From positions 1 through 7,130 of the forward strand of contig JAEWYD010000285.1 in the NCBI GenBank assembly GCA_023462275.1: DNA of 7,130 bases, written 5' to 3'. The translations under genes were made by a program, and so were the position numbers. Origin of the DNA: Actinomycetes bacterium. GTDB taxonomy: Bacteria; Actinomycetota; Actinomycetes; Actinomycetales; Cellulomonadaceae. This document shows positions 5,882-7,130 of the stretch, one piece after another; position 1 is the first letter of the stretch; every line of letters starts with the position of its first letter. Under the pieces are notes generated by a model, which saw only the letters and a program-made list of their open reading frames with translations, was not told the DNA's origin and did no database searches.

Positions 5882-5898
5882 CGGATGAAGATCATCCG
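5882..5898 (-). repeat. Inverted repeat over the stop codon of the upstream propeller gene
   Basis: CGGATGA and TCATCCG form a perfect 7-bp inverted repeat around the three bases AGA. The TGA stop of the upstream propeller gene (5894-5892 on the minus strand) lies in one arm. In RNA this makes a short, tight hairpin in the 54-nt gap between the two propeller genes. It could reduce read-through into the second gene, protect an mRNA end or bind a protein; there is no U tract. Confidence 0.4.
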
Positions 5899-7130
5899 AG
5901 GACGGACAACGTCCCGTCGACCGTGAGGATCGCCGCGCGGTGGCCTCCCACGAGTCCCGACGAGCGCAGCTCGGTCGAGCGGACGGGCACGCTCCAGCGG
6001 GGGTCGCCAGAGGCCAGGTCCACCGCCGTCAGCTCCGCCCCGTCCGCGGCCTGCGTGCGCACGAGGACGGACCGACCGTCCGTGACCCCGAGCGCCGTCC
6101 AGCTTGAGGTACCGCTGTCCCACAGGAGCTGCCCGCTCGCGGCGTCGACCGCCAGGACCCGGCCTGAGGCGTTCAGCACCAGCACCCCGGCGACCCGCAC
6201 AACGGGCGCGGGCCTCCCGCGTACACACAGGCTCCACCGCTGCGTACCCGTCGGCGCGTCCAGGCCGACGACGTCGCCCGAGCCCCCGGACCTGCGGCGC
6301 GCGAGCTGGAAGACCAGGACGTCGCTCGGGACACCGTCGGAGAGGCTCGGCTCGAGGGGGACGCCGTCGACGACGAACGGCGCGGTGCCGTCGGGGGCGA
6401 CGACGTGCGCGGTCTGGCCACGCGTGCCGATGACCTGCTCGATGCGCCCGCCGCCCGGCAGCGTCGCGGACGTCCACGCGGGCGGGGTCGCAGGCGCGCC
6501 ACCCGCCACGGGCGATCCCGTGGCGAGGTCGCGCTCGGGGCTTCCGGCGGCGCCGAACCAGAAGCTGTCGCCCGCCACGCGGACGACCAGCCCGTCGGCC
6601 TGGACCCGCGCGAGCGCGTCGGCCTCGGCGTCCACCGTCCAGCGGGCGCCAGGACCCGGCCCCCACCGCTCGGCGTGCACCGCACCCGCGGCGTCGGCCC
6701 AGACCAGGAGCACGTCCCCGCCCGTCAGGGGCTCGACGTCGAGCACCGGGGCGGGCAGCTCCGTGCGCCCGAGCTCCGCCCCGCTGGCCAGGTCGAGCAC
6801 GACGACGTCTGCGGGGGCCTCGGCAACCGGGCCCTCCGCCTGCGCGGCCGACGAGCCCACGGAGCAGACGACGGCGCCCGCGCGGTCGGCCGCGTCCCCG
6901 GCCGCGTCCTCGGCCGCGTCGTCAGCCGCCGCGACACAGGACTCGTCGCGCGCCCCCTCGCGCTGCCAGACGAGGTCGCCGGAAGCCGCGTCGAACGCGC
7001 GGACCACCGGGTGCCCGCTCGACGCCGCCACGGCGACGACCTGGTCGTCCGCCGCGATCACGCCGGCGACGTCGTCCGCGCGCCACAGCTCGCGCAGCGG
7101 CTCGTCGAGCCAGGCGGCCCCGGCCAGCCC
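5892..7130 (-). CDS. PQQ-like beta-propeller protein, 5' end beyond window
   Basis: 412 codons plus stop are visible; the frame remains open to the right edge, so the N-terminus is missing. A GTG at 7061 is internal, because coding continues upstream in the same style (PLRELWRADDVAGVIAADD). The visible part is a propeller with repeats VVRAFDAASGDLVW (42-55 of the visible part), VVVLDLASGAEL (109-120), VVGLDAPTGTQRW (287-299), VLAVDAASGQLLW (325-337) and LTAVDLASGDPRW (367-379). It aligns along its length with the downstream protein, from LRELW/PDQLW near the start to W(R/S)(I/V)PV near the end, so the two are paralogues. An early Cys pair (65 and 89, visible numbering) matches that of the downstream protein, supporting an exported location. 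A membrane anchor is expected in the missing part by analogy only. Residues 66-86 are an Ala/Asp-rich insertion built on a 12-bp DNA repeat. No function is recognised. Confidence 0.8.
   Translation of the reverse strand, partial: GLAGAAWLDEPLRELWRADDVAGVIAADDQVVAVAASSGHPVVRAFDAASGDLVWQREGARDESCVAAADDAAEDAAGDAADRAGAVVCSVGSSAAQAEGPVAEAPADVVVLDLASGAELGRTELPAPVLDVEPLTGGDVLLVWADAAGAVHAERWGPGPGARWTVDAEADALARVQADGLVVRVAGDSFWFGAAGSPERDLATGSPVAGGAPATPPAWTSATLPGGGRIEQVIGTRGQTAHVVAPDGTAPFVVDGVPLEPSLSDGVPSDVLVFQLARRRSGGSGDVVGLDAPTGTQRWSLCVRGRPAPVVRVAGVLVLNASGRVLAVDAASGQLLWDSGTSSWTALGVTDGRSVLVRTQAADGAELTAVDLASGDPRWSVPVRSTELRSSGLVGGHRAAILTVDGTLSVLG
6888..6923 (-). repeat. 12-bp tandem repeat, three copies
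   Basis: Three consecutive 12-bp units share GGCCGCGTC followed by three variable bases (6888-6899, 6900-6911, 6912-6923). On the minus strand they encode the Ala/Asp-rich stretch DAAEDAAGDAAD between the two conserved cysteines of the propeller. The downstream paralogue lacks this insertion. It looks like in-frame expansion by replication slippage. Confidence 0.65.

Noticed and set aside
4386..5888. Plus-strand open frames of 436-500 codons opposite the downstream propeller gene
   Set aside because: Low-complexity composition, no leader and no motifs; the minus strand carries the propeller repeats and membrane helix.
5677..5895. ATG overlapping the stop of the upstream propeller gene as ATGA (minus strand, 5895), suggesting coupled translation
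   Set aside because: The product from this ATG is an Arg-rich out-of-frame shadow of the downstream propeller gene that ends at 5677; not a credible protein.

Overview
The window is about 7.1 kb of very GC-rich DNA with strongly G/C-biased third codon positions, GTG starts and Shine-Dalgarno leaders. This suggests a high-GC actinobacterium. The MalE/MalR/alpha-glucosidase set resembles that of Streptomyces and of Micrococcales such as the Cellulomonas group; the genus is inferred from protein style only. No tRNA, rRNA, CRISPR array or insertion sequence is visible.

Left part (1-4340): a maltose/maltodextrin utilisation locus. A lipoprotein substrate-binding protein (malE-like) is read leftward. 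Permease genes malF/malG would be expected past the left edge but are not in view. Divergent from it is a LacI-family regulator closely resembling actinobacterial MalR, followed after 32 bp by a cytoplasmic GH13 alpha-glucosidase, probably as one transcript. The 175-bp divergent intergenic region carries a perfect 14-bp palindrome centred at 1379/1380, set among repeats of TTGCGG, which is the best operator candidate. The inferred circuit: MalE captures malto-oligosaccharides outside the membrane, an ABC importer brings them in, the glucosidase releases glucose, and MalR represses both arms until sugar is present.

Right part (4362-7130): two tandem leftward genes for PQQ-like beta-propeller proteins that are paralogues of each other. 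The downstream copy is complete and has a cytoplasmic N-terminal segment, one transmembrane helix and an exported propeller. The upstream copy runs off the right edge. Both share an early cysteine pair. Their role is unknown and nothing seen ties them to maltose metabolism.

Between the two parts the glucosidase and propeller genes converge with only 21 bp between stop codons. A perfect 9-bp inverted repeat there contains both stop codons. Hairpin-capable repeats also follow malE and cover the stop codon of the upstream propeller gene. No clearly new system is present. The points most worth a second look are the operator architecture (including a second palindrome inside malR with atypical codons), the stop-codon hairpins and the propeller pair.
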